Assembly: GCF_042650645.1 (NCBI RefSeq)
Contig: NZ_JBHSBI010000004.1
Location: forward strand, 372,001 to 436,000
Length of the DNA stretch: 64,000 bases
Reading direction: 5' to 3'
From: Nonomuraea purpurea
Lineage (GTDB): Bacteria; Actinomycetota; Actinomycetes; Streptosporangiales; Streptosporangiaceae
Part shown: positions 1 to 7,586 of the stretch, piece after piece
How positions within the stretch are numbered: the first letter of the stretch is position 1
How the letters are laid out: every line of letters begins with the position of its first letter
The notes under the pieces: generated by a model
The model's input: only the letters and a program-made list of their open reading frames with translations
Told to the model about the DNA's origin: nothing
Databases searched by the model: none
Made by a program: the position numbers and the translations under genes

Positions 1-941
1 ATGATGTCGGTGGCGCGCAGCGCGACCATCTTGCCGTAGTCGCCCTCGTGGGCCGCGTCGATGGCCTGCAGCCCGAACCTGGTGGCCAGCACCCGGTCGT
101 AGGCCGTCGGGGTGCCGCCGCGCTGGATGTGGCCGAGCACGGTCGTGCGGGCCTCCTTGCCGGTGCGCTTCTCGATCTCCTTGGCCAGCATCTCGCCGAT
201 GCCGCCGAGCCGTACGTGGCCGAAGGCGTCGAGTTCGCCCGCCTGCAGCTCCATCTGGCCCTCTATCGGGTGCGCGCCTTCGGCGACCACGACGATCGGC
301 GAGTAGCGGGTGCGGAAGCGGGACTCGACGTACTCGCAGACCCGTTCGATGTCGAACGGCTTCTCCGGGATGAGGATCACGTTCGCGCCGGCCGCCATGC
401 CCGCGTGCAGGGCGATCCAGCCCGCGTGCCGGCCCATGACCTCGCAGATGAGCGCCCGGTGGTGGGACTCGGCGGTGGTGTGCAGCCGGTCGATGGCCTC
501 CATCGCGATGTTGACGGCCGTGTCGAAGCCGAAGGTGTAGTCGGTGCCCGACAGGTCGTTGTCGATGGTCTTGGGCACGCCCACGACGTTCACGCCGCGG
601 TCGTAGAGCTGCTTGGCCACGCCGAGCGTGTCCTCGCCGCCGATGGCGATCAGGGCGTCCACGCCGGTGGTGGCGAGGTTCTCCTTGATCCGGTCGACGC
701 CGCCCTCGATCTTGATCGGGTTGGTGCGGGAGGAGCCCAGAATGGTCCCGCCCCGTGGCAGGATGCCGCGTACGGCCTGGATGTCGAGCGGCATCGTGTC
801 GCCTTCGAGTGGGCCGCGCCAGCCGTCGCGGTAGCCCACGAACTCGTGACCGTAGACGCTCACCCCCTTCCGCACCACGGCCCTGATCACGGCGTTGAGA
901 CCGGGGCAGTCGCCGCCCCCGGTCAACACTCCTATACGCAT
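1..941 (-). CDS. pfkA: 6-phosphofructokinase, PPi-dependent type (C-terminus cut by window edge)
   Basis: This enzyme phosphorylates fructose 6-phosphate in glycolysis, in the cytoplasm. The N-terminus reads MRIGVLTGGGDCPGLNA, the phosphoryl-donor loop of the PFK family. 313 codons are visible of an expected ~340, and the gene runs off the left edge. Residue 104 is Asp, in GGEDTLGVA, and residue 124 is Lys, in VPKTIDND. ATP-dependent PFKs normally have Gly at both places, whereas Asp104/Lys124 are the classic marks of pyrophosphate-dependent enzymes such as that of Amycolatopsis. I therefore infer PPi as donor. The start ATG at 941 lies behind GGGAGGAACCCGCC, a good ribosome site. It is transcribed away from the HTH/Clp-N gene, and a DasR-like palindrome lies about 60 bases upstream. 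The family call is certain; the donor is inferred from two residues. Confidence 0.93.
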   Translation of the reverse strand, partial: MRIGVLTGGGDCPGLNAVIRAVVRKGVSVYGHEFVGYRDGWRGPLEGDTMPLDIQAVRGILPRGGTILGSSRTNPIKIEGGVDRIKENLATTGVDALIAIGGEDTLGVAKQLYDRGVNVVGVPKTIDNDLSGTDYTFGFDTAVNIAMEAIDRLHTTAESHHRALICEVMGRHAGWIALHAGMAAGANVILIPEKPFDIERVCEYVESRFRTRYSPIVVVAEGAHPIEGQMELQAGELDAFGHVRLGGIGEMLAKEIEKRTGKEARTTVLGHIQRGGTPTAYDRVLATRFGLQAIDAAHEGDYGKMVALRATDI

Positions 942-1001
942 GGCGGGTTCCTCCCGACGGGGTTCACGAACCAGAATCGCATTGTGCCCGTCGGCGCGGG
1001 C

Positions 1002-1017
1002 AGTGGTCTAGACCAAA
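1002..1017. promoter_or_regulatory. DasR-type dre-like palindrome upstream of pfkA
   Basis: AGTGGTCTAGACCAAA contains a perfect 12-bp palindrome, TGGTCTAGACCA, at 1004-1015. It matches the DasR responsive element consensus as I remember it (ASTGGTCTAGACCAST) at 14 of 16 positions. It sits 61-76 bases upstream of the pfkA start. DasR represses amino-sugar and some glycolytic genes in Streptomyces, so control of pfkA by an amino-sugar-responsive GntR regulator is plausible. No DasR gene is in this window. Confidence 0.6.
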
Positions 1018-1145
1018 CGCAAGAGTGCGCACCTTAAACCCCTATGGGGAGACGATTTCGTGAGCGTGCTGGCCACCACAACTAGGGTGACCGCCCTCAT
1101 AGTTACCGAAAACGGGCAGATCATGCCCGACAGCTACGAAGCTCC

Positions 1146-1190
1146 GTCAACCTAGGGTTGACGCATGCGCGCCGTCAACCTATGGTTGAC
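1146..1190. promoter_or_regulatory. Two tandem 17-bp palindromic operators
   Basis: GTCAACCTAGGGTTGAC (1146-1162) and GTCAACCTATGGTTGAC (1174-1190) are two inverted repeats with identical 7-base arms and a 3-base centre. They are spaced 28 bp centre to centre and end three bases before the ATG of the HTH/Clp-N gene. This looks like an autoregulatory operator that blocks initiation of transcription. The binding protein is not known; the downstream HTH protein is the obvious candidate. Confidence 0.7.
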
Positions 1191-1193
1191 GAT

Positions 1194-1964
1194 ATGGACA
1201 CCGTCGTTCGTCTTGACGAACTCATCACCGCGATCAAAGTCCGGCACCCGGAGGGCGACCCGCTCGGCGAGTTGTCCGACGCCGTGACGCTGGGCGAGTA
1301 CATCGGCGAGGTGGCCGACCACCTGATCGGCCACTTCGTCGACCAGGCCAGGCGCTCCGGCGCCTCCTGGACCGACATCGGGCGCAGCATGGGCGTCAGC
1401 AAACAGGCCGCGCAGAAGCGGTTCGTCCCCAAGGAGGGCGGCGGCTCCGGCCCCCTGGCCGACGACCTGCCCAACTACCGCCGCTACACCAAGAGGGCAC
1501 GCGGTGCCGTGCTCAAGGCCCGGGAGGCCGCGCAGGCGTCCGGGCACGACGTCATCGAGGTCGGACACCTGGTTCTGGGCCTGCTGGGCGAGCCCGAGGG
1601 GCTGGCGGCCAGGGCGATGGTGACACTCGGGGCGTCGCCGGAGGCGTCCGAGGCCGCCGTGCTGGCCACGCTCGGCCCGGCGGACACACCGGCCTCCTCC
1701 GAGCCCCCTCAGACCCCGTCCGCGCCTCCTCAGGGGCCGCGGTTCTCCGCGCAGAGCAGGAAGGTGCTGGACCTGGCGCCGCGCGAGGCGCTGCTGCTCG
1801 ACCACAACTTCGTGGGCACCGAGCACGTCCTGCTCGGCGTCCTGTCGCTGGAGAACGAGCCCGTCGTGCGATCGCTGGCGGCCCTGGGGGTGACCAGGAA
1901 GCCGGCCGAGCAGGAGATCATGCGGCTCATCGGGGAGTTGCTGACCGCGCGGGACGGCTCCTAG
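1194..1964 (+). CDS. HTH and double Clp-N domain regulator-like protein
   Basis: A 256-residue protein. The N-terminal ~75 residues contain a helix-turn-helix-like stretch (SWTDIGRSMGVSKQAAQKRF). Two Clp N-terminal-type repeats follow: one at about residues 80-155 and one from FSAQSRKVLDLA to the end, joined by a Pro/Ser-rich linker. It has no AAA+ ATPase or Walker motif, so it is not a Clp unfoldase. Such proteins are often misnamed as Clp subunits in actinomycetes. I infer a DNA-binding protein that uses Clp-N repeats to sense or tether Clp clients. In-frame alternative starts are ATG 1182 and TTG 1158; both fall inside the second or first palindrome, so 1194 is preferred, perhaps leaderless. 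Its TAG overlaps the stop of the convergent gene in a shared CTAG. Confidence 0.75.
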   Translation: MDTVVRLDELITAIKVRHPEGDPLGELSDAVTLGEYIGEVADHLIGHFVDQARRSGASWTDIGRSMGVSKQAAQKRFVPKEGGGSGPLADDLPNYRRYTKRARGAVLKAREAAQASGHDVIEVGHLVLGLLGEPEGLAARAMVTLGASPEASEAAVLATLGPADTPASSEPPQTPSAPPQGPRFSAQSRKVLDLAPREALLLDHNFVGTEHVLLGVLSLENEPVVRSLAALGVTRKPAEQEIMRLIGELLTARDGS

Positions 1965-3340
1965 GGACGCCCCGCCGGGCCCTCGGCGAACCTGGTCAGC
2001 AGGTTGATCGTCGATCGGCGGGTGAAGGCGGCGGCGGCCTCGTTCACCCCGTGGCCGCACCGCCTTCCTCGCATCGCGCACACCCAGCGCATCGTCCCCG
2101 AGGCGAACACCCCCGCCCCGCCCGGCGCCGTGTAGTAGGTGCTGTGACTGACGGTGGCCCGGCCGCCGCACGTGAGCGGCGACTCGGCCAGCACCTGGAC
2201 GTTGTCCGGGGAGCCCTGCGACACCTTGTCCGTCTCCACGCCGAGCATGCCGGGGAAGTTCCGCCCCCGGGTGCCGGCGAAGATCCAGTGGCCGGGCCTG
2301 CTCACCCGGTAGGCGCCCTCGGCGGGGAAGCAGTCGTACATCTGCCCCACCAGTTCGCTCTCCGGCCGCGAGGCCCGCCACAGCTCGCACAGGCGCACCT
2401 TGTCGCAGGCGAGTGTCCTGCCGTGCATGGCGACGCGCCAGTAGACCGCGTTGGCGCCGAGGAAGGCCAGGTTCACGCCGTGGTCCCTGGCCTCGGTGAC
2501 GACCGTGCGCATGCCGGGCGACCAGTACTCGTCGTGGCCGAGCGAGACCACCGCGCGGGCGCCGTCGAGCGCGCCCGGCGTGAGGTCGAGGTTGGTCAGG
2601 TACGCCAGCGGCACGCCGCTCTGCTCGGCCACGGCCAGGGCGTCCTTCTCGAAGGCGAGGAAGAGCCGGGCTCCGGCGCCGTCGTAGGGGCGGTCGAAGG
2701 TGACGGCCCTGGAGCGGTCGTCGTACCCGCCGGGGCCCTTGTAGAGGCTGTGGCCGCCCCACAGGTTGTAGGCCTGCCAGGTGGTGACCGCGTTCACGAT
2801 CACCACGCGGCCCCGGGTGGAGGCCGAGCGGACGGTGACGGGCACGTAGCGCTGGGCGCCGGAGGAGGCGTCGAGTCTGACCAGGTACGCGCCCTCCCGC
2901 CAGCCGGTGGTGTCGACGGTCAGCGACCTGGACCAGTGGGTGGCGGTCACGGTGCCGTCCACGACCCTGGCCGGCGCCTGGCGCACGCCCCTGACCTGGG
3001 CGGACTCCCACACTTTGGCTGGGTTCGCGCCCATGCGGAAGGCGCTGGCGGAAAAGCGCGGCGCGGTCGTCGAGACGTGCAGCCCGAACCGCCCTCCCGG
3101 CAGGACGCTCACCTCGTCGGCGTAGCCCTCGATCTCGTGTTCGGCGCCGTGCCGGGTGATGCGCCACGATTCCTGCACGTCCATGACCGGCGACGGCGCC
3201 GGAGCGACGGCCGCCGGCCGGGGCGGTTCGGGGGGCGGCGCGGCGGTGCAGCCGGCCGCCAGCAGGACGAGAACAACCAAGATCCTCAGCACAGGCCCAT
3301 GGTCACGACCGGGCGGGGCGCGGGGCCGCGACTTGGCCAA
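1961..3340 (-). CDS. Lipoprotein with DMFase-beta-like (DUF6605) domain
   Basis: A secreted lipoprotein of up to 459 residues. Residues ~17-31 form a signal peptide with the lipobox LAAGC (Cys31). A Pro/Ala-rich linker follows, then one long domain with TWQAYN (~187) and LGHDEYW (~267). These motifs are typical of the C-terminal domain of N,N-dimethylformamidase beta subunit-like proteins. Real amidase activity cannot be claimed, because most actinobacterial members are uncharacterised surface proteins. The listed start is TTG at 3340, right behind AAGGAG but too close to it. GTG at 3292 gives a shorter, more usual signal peptide (VLRILVVLVLLAAGC). It follows the lactonase gene on the same strand after 4 bases, suggesting co-transcription. 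Confidence 0.75.
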   Translation of the reverse strand: MAKSRPRAPPGRDHGPVLRILVVLVLLAAGCTAAPPPEPPRPAAVAPAPSPVMDVQESWRITRHGAEHEIEGYADEVSVLPGGRFGLHVSTTAPRFSASAFRMGANPAKVWESAQVRGVRQAPARVVDGTVTATHWSRSLTVDTTGWREGAYLVRLDASSGAQRYVPVTVRSASTRGRVVIVNAVTTWQAYNLWGGHSLYKGPGGYDDRSRAVTFDRPYDGAGARLFLAFEKDALAVAEQSGVPLAYLTNLDLTPGALDGARAVVSLGHDEYWSPGMRTVVTEARDHGVNLAFLGANAVYWRVAMHGRTLACDKVRLCELWRASRPESELVGQMYDCFPAEGAYRVSRPGHWIFAGTRGRNFPGMLGVETDKVSQGSPDNVQVLAESPLTCGGRATVSHSTYYTAPGGAGVFASGTMRWVCAMRGRRCGHGVNEAAAAFTRRSTINLLTRFAEGPAGRP

Positions 3341-3344
3341 CTCC

Positions 3345-4244
3345 TTACATGATCAGCACGCAGGCCGGGCTTTCCACCTCATACACCTGGCCGGTGGGCT
3401 CGGGGACGCCGTCCTTGAGCGCGAAGACGGCCACGCCGCCCGAGTACTGGTTCGCCACGTACATGCGGTCGCCGTCGATCGCGAAGTGCCGGGGCCAGTC
3501 GCCGCCCGACGGCACCTCGGCCACCGGCGACAGGTCGTCGGCGCGCAACACGCCGATCGTGTCGGGGCCGCGGTTGGCGACATAGACGAAGTCGCCGTGC
3601 AGCTCCAGGTGGGAGGGCTGGTTCTTGTCCCCGGAACGGGAGGCGGGCACGATCGTGTGCCGGTCGCCGTCGATGACGGTGACGGTGCCGGCGAGTTCGC
3701 CCGCCACGTACAGGCGTGATCCGGCGAAGGCGAAGTGACGCGGGCCGGTGCCGGGAGCCAGCGTGATCGGCTCCAGCGGGGCGCCGTCGTAGGTGTAGCG
3801 GCGGATCTCGTCGGTGCCCAGGTCGGAGACGTGCAGGATGTCGTCGTGGAAGACGGCCTGGTGGGCGTGCGGGCCCTTCTGGCGCTCGGGGTCGGGGCCC
3901 GAGCCCTCGTGACGCAGCACGATCGGCTCTCCGGTGAACGCGCCGCGCCCGTCGAGCCGGCACAGCAGGGCGGTGCCGTCGCCGTAGTTGGCCGCCGCGA
4001 GCAGGGTCCCCGTGGGGTCCACGGCCACGTGGCAGGGGCTGTCGCCCTCGCTGGGCCGCTCGTCCAGCGGGCGCGGCGCGTCCCCGGTCTCGAAGGCGGT
4101 GAGCCAGCCGCGCTCCAGCTCGCCCACCGCGTACAGCACGGGCAGGGCGGGGTGGGCGGCAAGGAACGACGGCGAGGCCACTCTGGTCAGACCGCCGCCG
4201 ATCGTGACGATGCCGGGGCCGTAGCCGCCTATGGAGATTTTCAC
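3345..4244 (-). CDS. Lactonase-family seven-bladed propeller protein
   Basis: A 299-residue cytoplasmic beta-propeller of the 6-phosphogluconolactonase (Pgl/YbhE) type. Recurrent blade motifs are visible: PCHVAVDPTGTLLAAANYGDG, GPRHFAFAGSRLYV, PSHLELHGDFVYVANRGPDT and WPRHFAIDGDRMYVANQYSG. Family members hydrolyse 6-phosphogluconolactone or related sugar lactones; substrate specificity is not readable here. The protein is somewhat shorter than E. coli Pgl (~330). It is divergent from the MarR-GNAT gene with only 24 bp between start codons, so the two promoters must overlap, and the MarR protein is a likely regulator of both. It appears to lead a two-gene unit with the lipoprotein gene downstream. 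Confidence 0.85.
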   Translation of the reverse strand: MKISIGGYGPGIVTIGGGLTRVASPSFLAAHPALPVLYAVGELERGWLTAFETGDAPRPLDERPSEGDSPCHVAVDPTGTLLAAANYGDGTALLCRLDGRGAFTGEPIVLRHEGSGPDPERQKGPHAHQAVFHDDILHVSDLGTDEIRRYTYDGAPLEPITLAPGTGPRHFAFAGSRLYVAGELAGTVTVIDGDRHTIVPASRSGDKNQPSHLELHGDFVYVANRGPDTIGVLRADDLSPVAEVPSGGDWPRHFAIDGDRMYVANQYSGGVAVFALKDGVPEPTGQVYEVESPACVLIM

Positions 4245-4268
4245 AACACGTCCTTCGCATGGTTGACT

Positions 4269-5198
4269 ATGGCAATGAATTCGTTGACTGAATCAAGGGT
4301 CTCTGAGGTCAGAGCCTTCAACCGGTTCTATACGAAGGTGATCGGCGCGCTCCAGACCGGCCTGCTCGACTCGCCGTACTCGCTGACCGAGGCGCGGGTG
4401 CTGTTCGAGCTCGCCCAGAGCGGGCTCATGGAGACCGGCGAGCTGCGCGGGCTGCTCGGCCTCGACGCGGGCTACCTCAGCAGGATCATGACCAGGTTCG
4501 AGGGCGACGGGCTGATCACGCGCGAACGGTCGGCGTCGGACGCGCGCAAGCAGATCGTCCGGCTCACGCCCGCCGGCGCGCAGATCTTCGCCGACCTCGA
4601 CCGGCGCTCCGGGCAGGAGATCGAGCGGCTGCTGGCCGCTCTGCCGGACGAAGACCAGAAGCGCCTGGTCTCCGGCATGGCGACGATCAGGGCGCTGCTC
4701 GGCCCCCCGGAACGGCGCGAGCCGTACGTGATCAGGCCCCCGCGCCCCGGCGACCTGGGCTGGGTGGCCTACCGGCACGGCGTCCTGTACGGCGCCGAGT
4801 ACGGCTGGGGCACCGACTTCGAGCAGCTCGTGGCCAGGATCGTCGGCGATCTCGACCTCTCGCGGGACGCCGGGTGGATCGCCGAGGTCGACGGGCAGCG
4901 GGCCGGATGCGTGTTCTGCGTGCGGGTCGACCACAAGACGGCCAAGCTGCGGATGCTGCTGGTCGAGCCGTCCGCCCGAGGGCTGGGCATCGGTCGGGCG
5001 CTGGTGCGGGAGTGCCTGCGGCACGCCAGGTCGCAGGGCTGCGAACGGATCACGTTGTGGACGCGCGACTGCCTGGTGAGCGCGCGGCGTCTCTACCAGG
5101 CAGCCGGGTTCGAGCTGGAGTCACAGGAGAAGGGGGTGGACAACGGCGTCGAGGTCACCGAGGAGCTGTGGTCGCTCGACCTGAAGGCCACCAGTTGA
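4269..5198 (+). CDS. MarR-type HTH fused to GNAT acetyltransferase
   Basis: A 309-residue two-domain protein. Residues ~5-145 are a MarR winged helix (TEARVLFELAQSG; GYLSRIMTRFEGDGLITRE; SDARKQIVRLTPAG). Residues ~155-305 are a GNAT N-acetyltransferase with the acetyl-CoA loop ARGLGIGRALV and a C-terminal LYQAAGFEL. This fusion architecture is known in many actinomycetes and pairs a repressor with acyl transfer to a small molecule or protein; the ligand is unknown. The start is ATG 4269 or ATG 4275, with almost no leader and no Shine-Dalgarno, so the mRNA may be leaderless. The 3' end overlaps the convergent MMPL gene by 44 bp. Confidence 0.9.
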   Translation: MAMNSLTESRVSEVRAFNRFYTKVIGALQTGLLDSPYSLTEARVLFELAQSGLMETGELRGLLGLDAGYLSRIMTRFEGDGLITRERSASDARKQIVRLTPAGAQIFADLDRRSGQEIERLLAALPDEDQKRLVSGMATIRALLGPPERREPYVIRPPRPGDLGWVAYRHGVLYGAEYGWGTDFEQLVARIVGDLDLSRDAGWIAEVDGQRAGCVFCVRVDHKTAKLRMLLVEPSARGLGIGRALVRECLRHARSQGCERITLWTRDCLVSARRLYQAAGFELESQEKGVDNGVEVTEELWSLDLKATS

Positions 5199-7335
5199 GC
5201 GGGCCCGCCAGGCGCATCAGGCTCGGCACCAGCACCGCCCTGATCACGGTCGCGTCCACCAGCACCGCCACGGCCATGCCGACGCCCAGCATCTGCACGA
5301 ACGCCACCTGGGCCGAGGCGTAGGCGGCGAAGGTGAGCGCCAGGATCCCGCCCGCGGCGGTGATCAGCGGCGCGCCGCGCTGCAGCCCGGTGGCCACGGC
5401 CTCCTCCGTGTCGCCCGTCCTGTCGTACTCCTCCTTGATCCGTGACAGCAGGAACACCTCGTAGTCCATGGACAACCCGTAGGCGATGCAGAGCATCAGG
5501 ATCGGGATGCTCGGATCGAGCGTGCCCGTGGGGGTGAAGCCGAGCAGGCCGGACAGGTTGCCGTCCTGGAAGATCCAGACGATGGCGCCGAACATGACGC
5601 CGAGGCTGAGGACGTTCAACAGGGTCGCCTTCAGCGGGATGATCAGGCTGCGCGTCATGAGGAACAGGACGGCGAAGCTCACGCCCAGCATGAGCGCCAG
5701 CACCAGCGGCAGGCGGTCCACGACCGAGGCGCGGTAGTCCGACAGCTCCGCGGGGTAGCCGCCGACCAGCACCTCGAAGGGCGGCTCGACCGAGCGGACG
5801 GACTCCACCAGGCGTACGGGGTCGTCGGACAGGGCCTCGGCCGACGGCACCACCGACAGCCAGGTGCCCCGGCCCTGCGCCTGGAACCGGGCCTGGTCGC
5901 CGTCGCCGACCCGGCGGCCGTCGGCGAAGGAACCGGAGGCGGAGTCGACCTGGGCCACACCGGGGAGTTGCGACAGGGCCGTGGCGTACGACGACACGTC
6001 GCCCGTCGTGGCCTTCGCCGAGATCACCTGGATGGCGTCGGTCTCCTCCGCGGGGAACGACTGCCGGATGATCTCCTGGGTCTGCCGCGCGGACGCCTCG
6101 GGGGGCAGGATGCGGTCGTCGGCCGCGCCGAAACGCAGGCCGAGGAAGGGCGAGGCCAGCAGCAGGAGCACGGCCGTGGCCAGGCCGCCGAACACCAGCG
6201 GGCGGCGCATCACCCGCACGGCCAGCCCGTGCCAGAAGCCGGAGTCCCGCTCGGGCCTGACCCGCCTGGGCAGCATGGAGCCGCCGACGGTCGCCAGGAC
6301 GGCGGGCAGCACCAGCACCGCCGCGACGAGCCCGCCGATGACGACGGCGATGCCCGCGTAGGCGAAAGAGCGCAGGAAGTCGAACGGCAGCGCGAACAGC
6401 ACCGCCAGGGATGTGGCCACGGTGAGCCCGCTGAACAGCACGGTCCTGCCGGCGTGTTCGACGGCCCCGGCGACCGCGCTCGCCCGGTCCTTGCCCTTGC
6501 GCGTCTCTTCGCGGAAACGCTGGATGACGAACAGGCAGTAGTCGATGCCGAGCCCGAGGCCCATGGCCAGAGTGAGGTTCAGGGCGAAGGTGGAGATGTC
6601 GGCGAACAGCAGGACGCCCCGCAGCAGGGCCAGCCCGATCGCCATCGCGAACAGGCCGGCCAGGATCGGCACCAGAGCCGCCATGACCCGCCGCTGGTAG
6701 AGCCAGAGCAGCACGAACGCCAGCGGGAAGATGACCAGTTCGGCGCGGACGAAGTCCTGCCTGGCCAGCGGCACCGTCTCACGGAAGACCTCCTCCCCTC
6801 CCCCGGAGCGCACCTGGAGCAGGTCAGAGCCCTTGGTGATCTCCGGCACGAGCGTGGGCAGGATCTGGGCGCGCACGTGGTCGGCGTCGCCCGGGATGCG
6901 CACGACGATCAGCGCGTGCCGGCCGTCCTGGCTGCGCAGCGTGGCGGGCTTGCCGCGGGTCCAGTACGAGGCGGCCTCGGCGACGCCCTCCCCGCGTCCG
7001 ACCCGCTCGGTCAGCTGCCTGCCCTCGGCCTCGACCGCCGGGTCGTCCACCGTGCCGTTCCTGGCGGTCACCAGGAAGATCATGTCGGGGCTGCCCGTGC
7101 CGAAGCGTTCGACCAGCTCGGCCTGCGCCCTGTCGGACTCCGAGCCCGGCGCCTCGAACCTGGCCAGCGACAGCCCCGACACGGCCCCCGCCGCGAGCAC
7201 CGCCGCCACGATCAGGCCGAGCAGGGACAGAGAGAGCACGAGCCTGCGGCGGCGGACCAGGAGGAAGCCCAGCCTGCGCAGCGGCGGCTCGGCAGCGGCC
7301 TGGCGGCGGGGCCTGGCCCGCGTGTCCACCGCCAT
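5155..7335 (-). CDS. MMPL/RND-family membrane transporter
   Basis: A 726-residue inner-membrane exporter of the MMPL family (mycobacterial large membrane protein, RND superfamily). The first transmembrane segment is near residues 30-50. An extracytoplasmic loop, a five-helix block with GLGIDYCLFVIQRFREE, a second loop and a second helix block with GLSMDYEVFLLSRIKEE follow. The duplicated DY motifs are the proton-relay signature of the family. Substrates are usually lipids or hydrophobic drugs. The gene is in an operon behind a 53-codon micro-ORF (TGATG overlap) and diverges from a TetR repressor gene, so it is probably a ligand-induced pump. The reading frame stays open upstream to 7575, but the ATG at 7335 with the overlapping upstream stop is the convincing start. 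Confidence 0.92.
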   Translation of the reverse strand: MAVDTRARPRRQAAAEPPLRRLGFLLVRRRRLVLSLSLLGLIVAAVLAAGAVSGLSLARFEAPGSESDRAQAELVERFGTGSPDMIFLVTARNGTVDDPAVEAEGRQLTERVGRGEGVAEAASYWTRGKPATLRSQDGRHALIVVRIPGDADHVRAQILPTLVPEITKGSDLLQVRSGGGEEVFRETVPLARQDFVRAELVIFPLAFVLLWLYQRRVMAALVPILAGLFAMAIGLALLRGVLLFADISTFALNLTLAMGLGLGIDYCLFVIQRFREETRKGKDRASAVAGAVEHAGRTVLFSGLTVATSLAVLFALPFDFLRSFAYAGIAVVIGGLVAAVLVLPAVLATVGGSMLPRRVRPERDSGFWHGLAVRVMRRPLVFGGLATAVLLLLASPFLGLRFGAADDRILPPEASARQTQEIIRQSFPAEETDAIQVISAKATTGDVSSYATALSQLPGVAQVDSASGSFADGRRVGDGDQARFQAQGRGTWLSVVPSAEALSDDPVRLVESVRSVEPPFEVLVGGYPAELSDYRASVVDRLPLVLALMLGVSFAVLFLMTRSLIIPLKATLLNVLSLGVMFGAIVWIFQDGNLSGLLGFTPTGTLDPSIPILMLCIAYGLSMDYEVFLLSRIKEEYDRTGDTEEAVATGLQRGAPLITAAGGILALTFAAYASAQVAFVQMLGVGMAVAVLVDATVIRAVLVPSLMRLAGPLNWWPSGRATTAPR

Positions 7336-7496
7336 CACGGACGCGGTCCCAGCGCCTCGAGGCGAGAACGCTCGCGGATGCCTGCGGAGTCCGGGTCGCG
7401 GACGGTGGCGACCGCGCGATCGCCCCTCCTCGCCGGCGTGAGCGCCGTCAGCGGGCCGAACTCGCCGTCGCACCACGCGACCAGCACGGTTGTCAT
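7335..7496 (-). CDS. 53-residue micro-ORF coupled to the MMPL pump
   Basis: A short open frame beginning MTTVLVAWCDGEFGPL and ending LEALGPRP. It has a strong ribosome site (GGGGAGG, 4-5 bases before ATG 7496), and its TGA overlaps the ATG of the pump gene as TGATG. That arrangement argues for real translation and for translational coupling of the pump. No membrane segment or known domain is evident. It could be a leader peptide or a small partner protein. It lies directly downstream of the divergent TetR operator region. Confidence 0.55.
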   Translation of the reverse strand: MTTVLVAWCDGEFGPLTALTPARRGDRAVATVRDPDSAGIRERSRLEALGPRP

Positions 7497-7524
7497 GGGG
7501 CCTCCCCGAAGAAACTCGGTAAAC

Positions 7525-7557
7525 TACTCGTGTTTTCTGCACCCAGAAATACAAGTA
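7525..7557. promoter_or_regulatory. Candidate TetR operator (imperfect inverted repeat)
   Basis: Between the divergent tetR and micro-ORF/pump genes lies an AT-rich inverted repeat with inner arms TTTCTG and CAGAAA around CACC, flanked by TACTCGTG on the left and TACAAGTA on the right (one base offset). Its place between divergent starts and its symmetry fit a TetR-family operator controlling both transcripts. Confidence 0.55.
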
Positions 7558-7586
7558 AAAGCTCGCATTTGTCAACGAGGAGACCC

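Noticed and set aside
1152..3167. Long 671-codon open frame on the minus strand opposite and beyond the HTH/Clp-N gene
   Set aside because: It is Arg/Gly-rich antisense reading of the DMFase-like gene in another frame, with no domain. High GC keeps stops rare.
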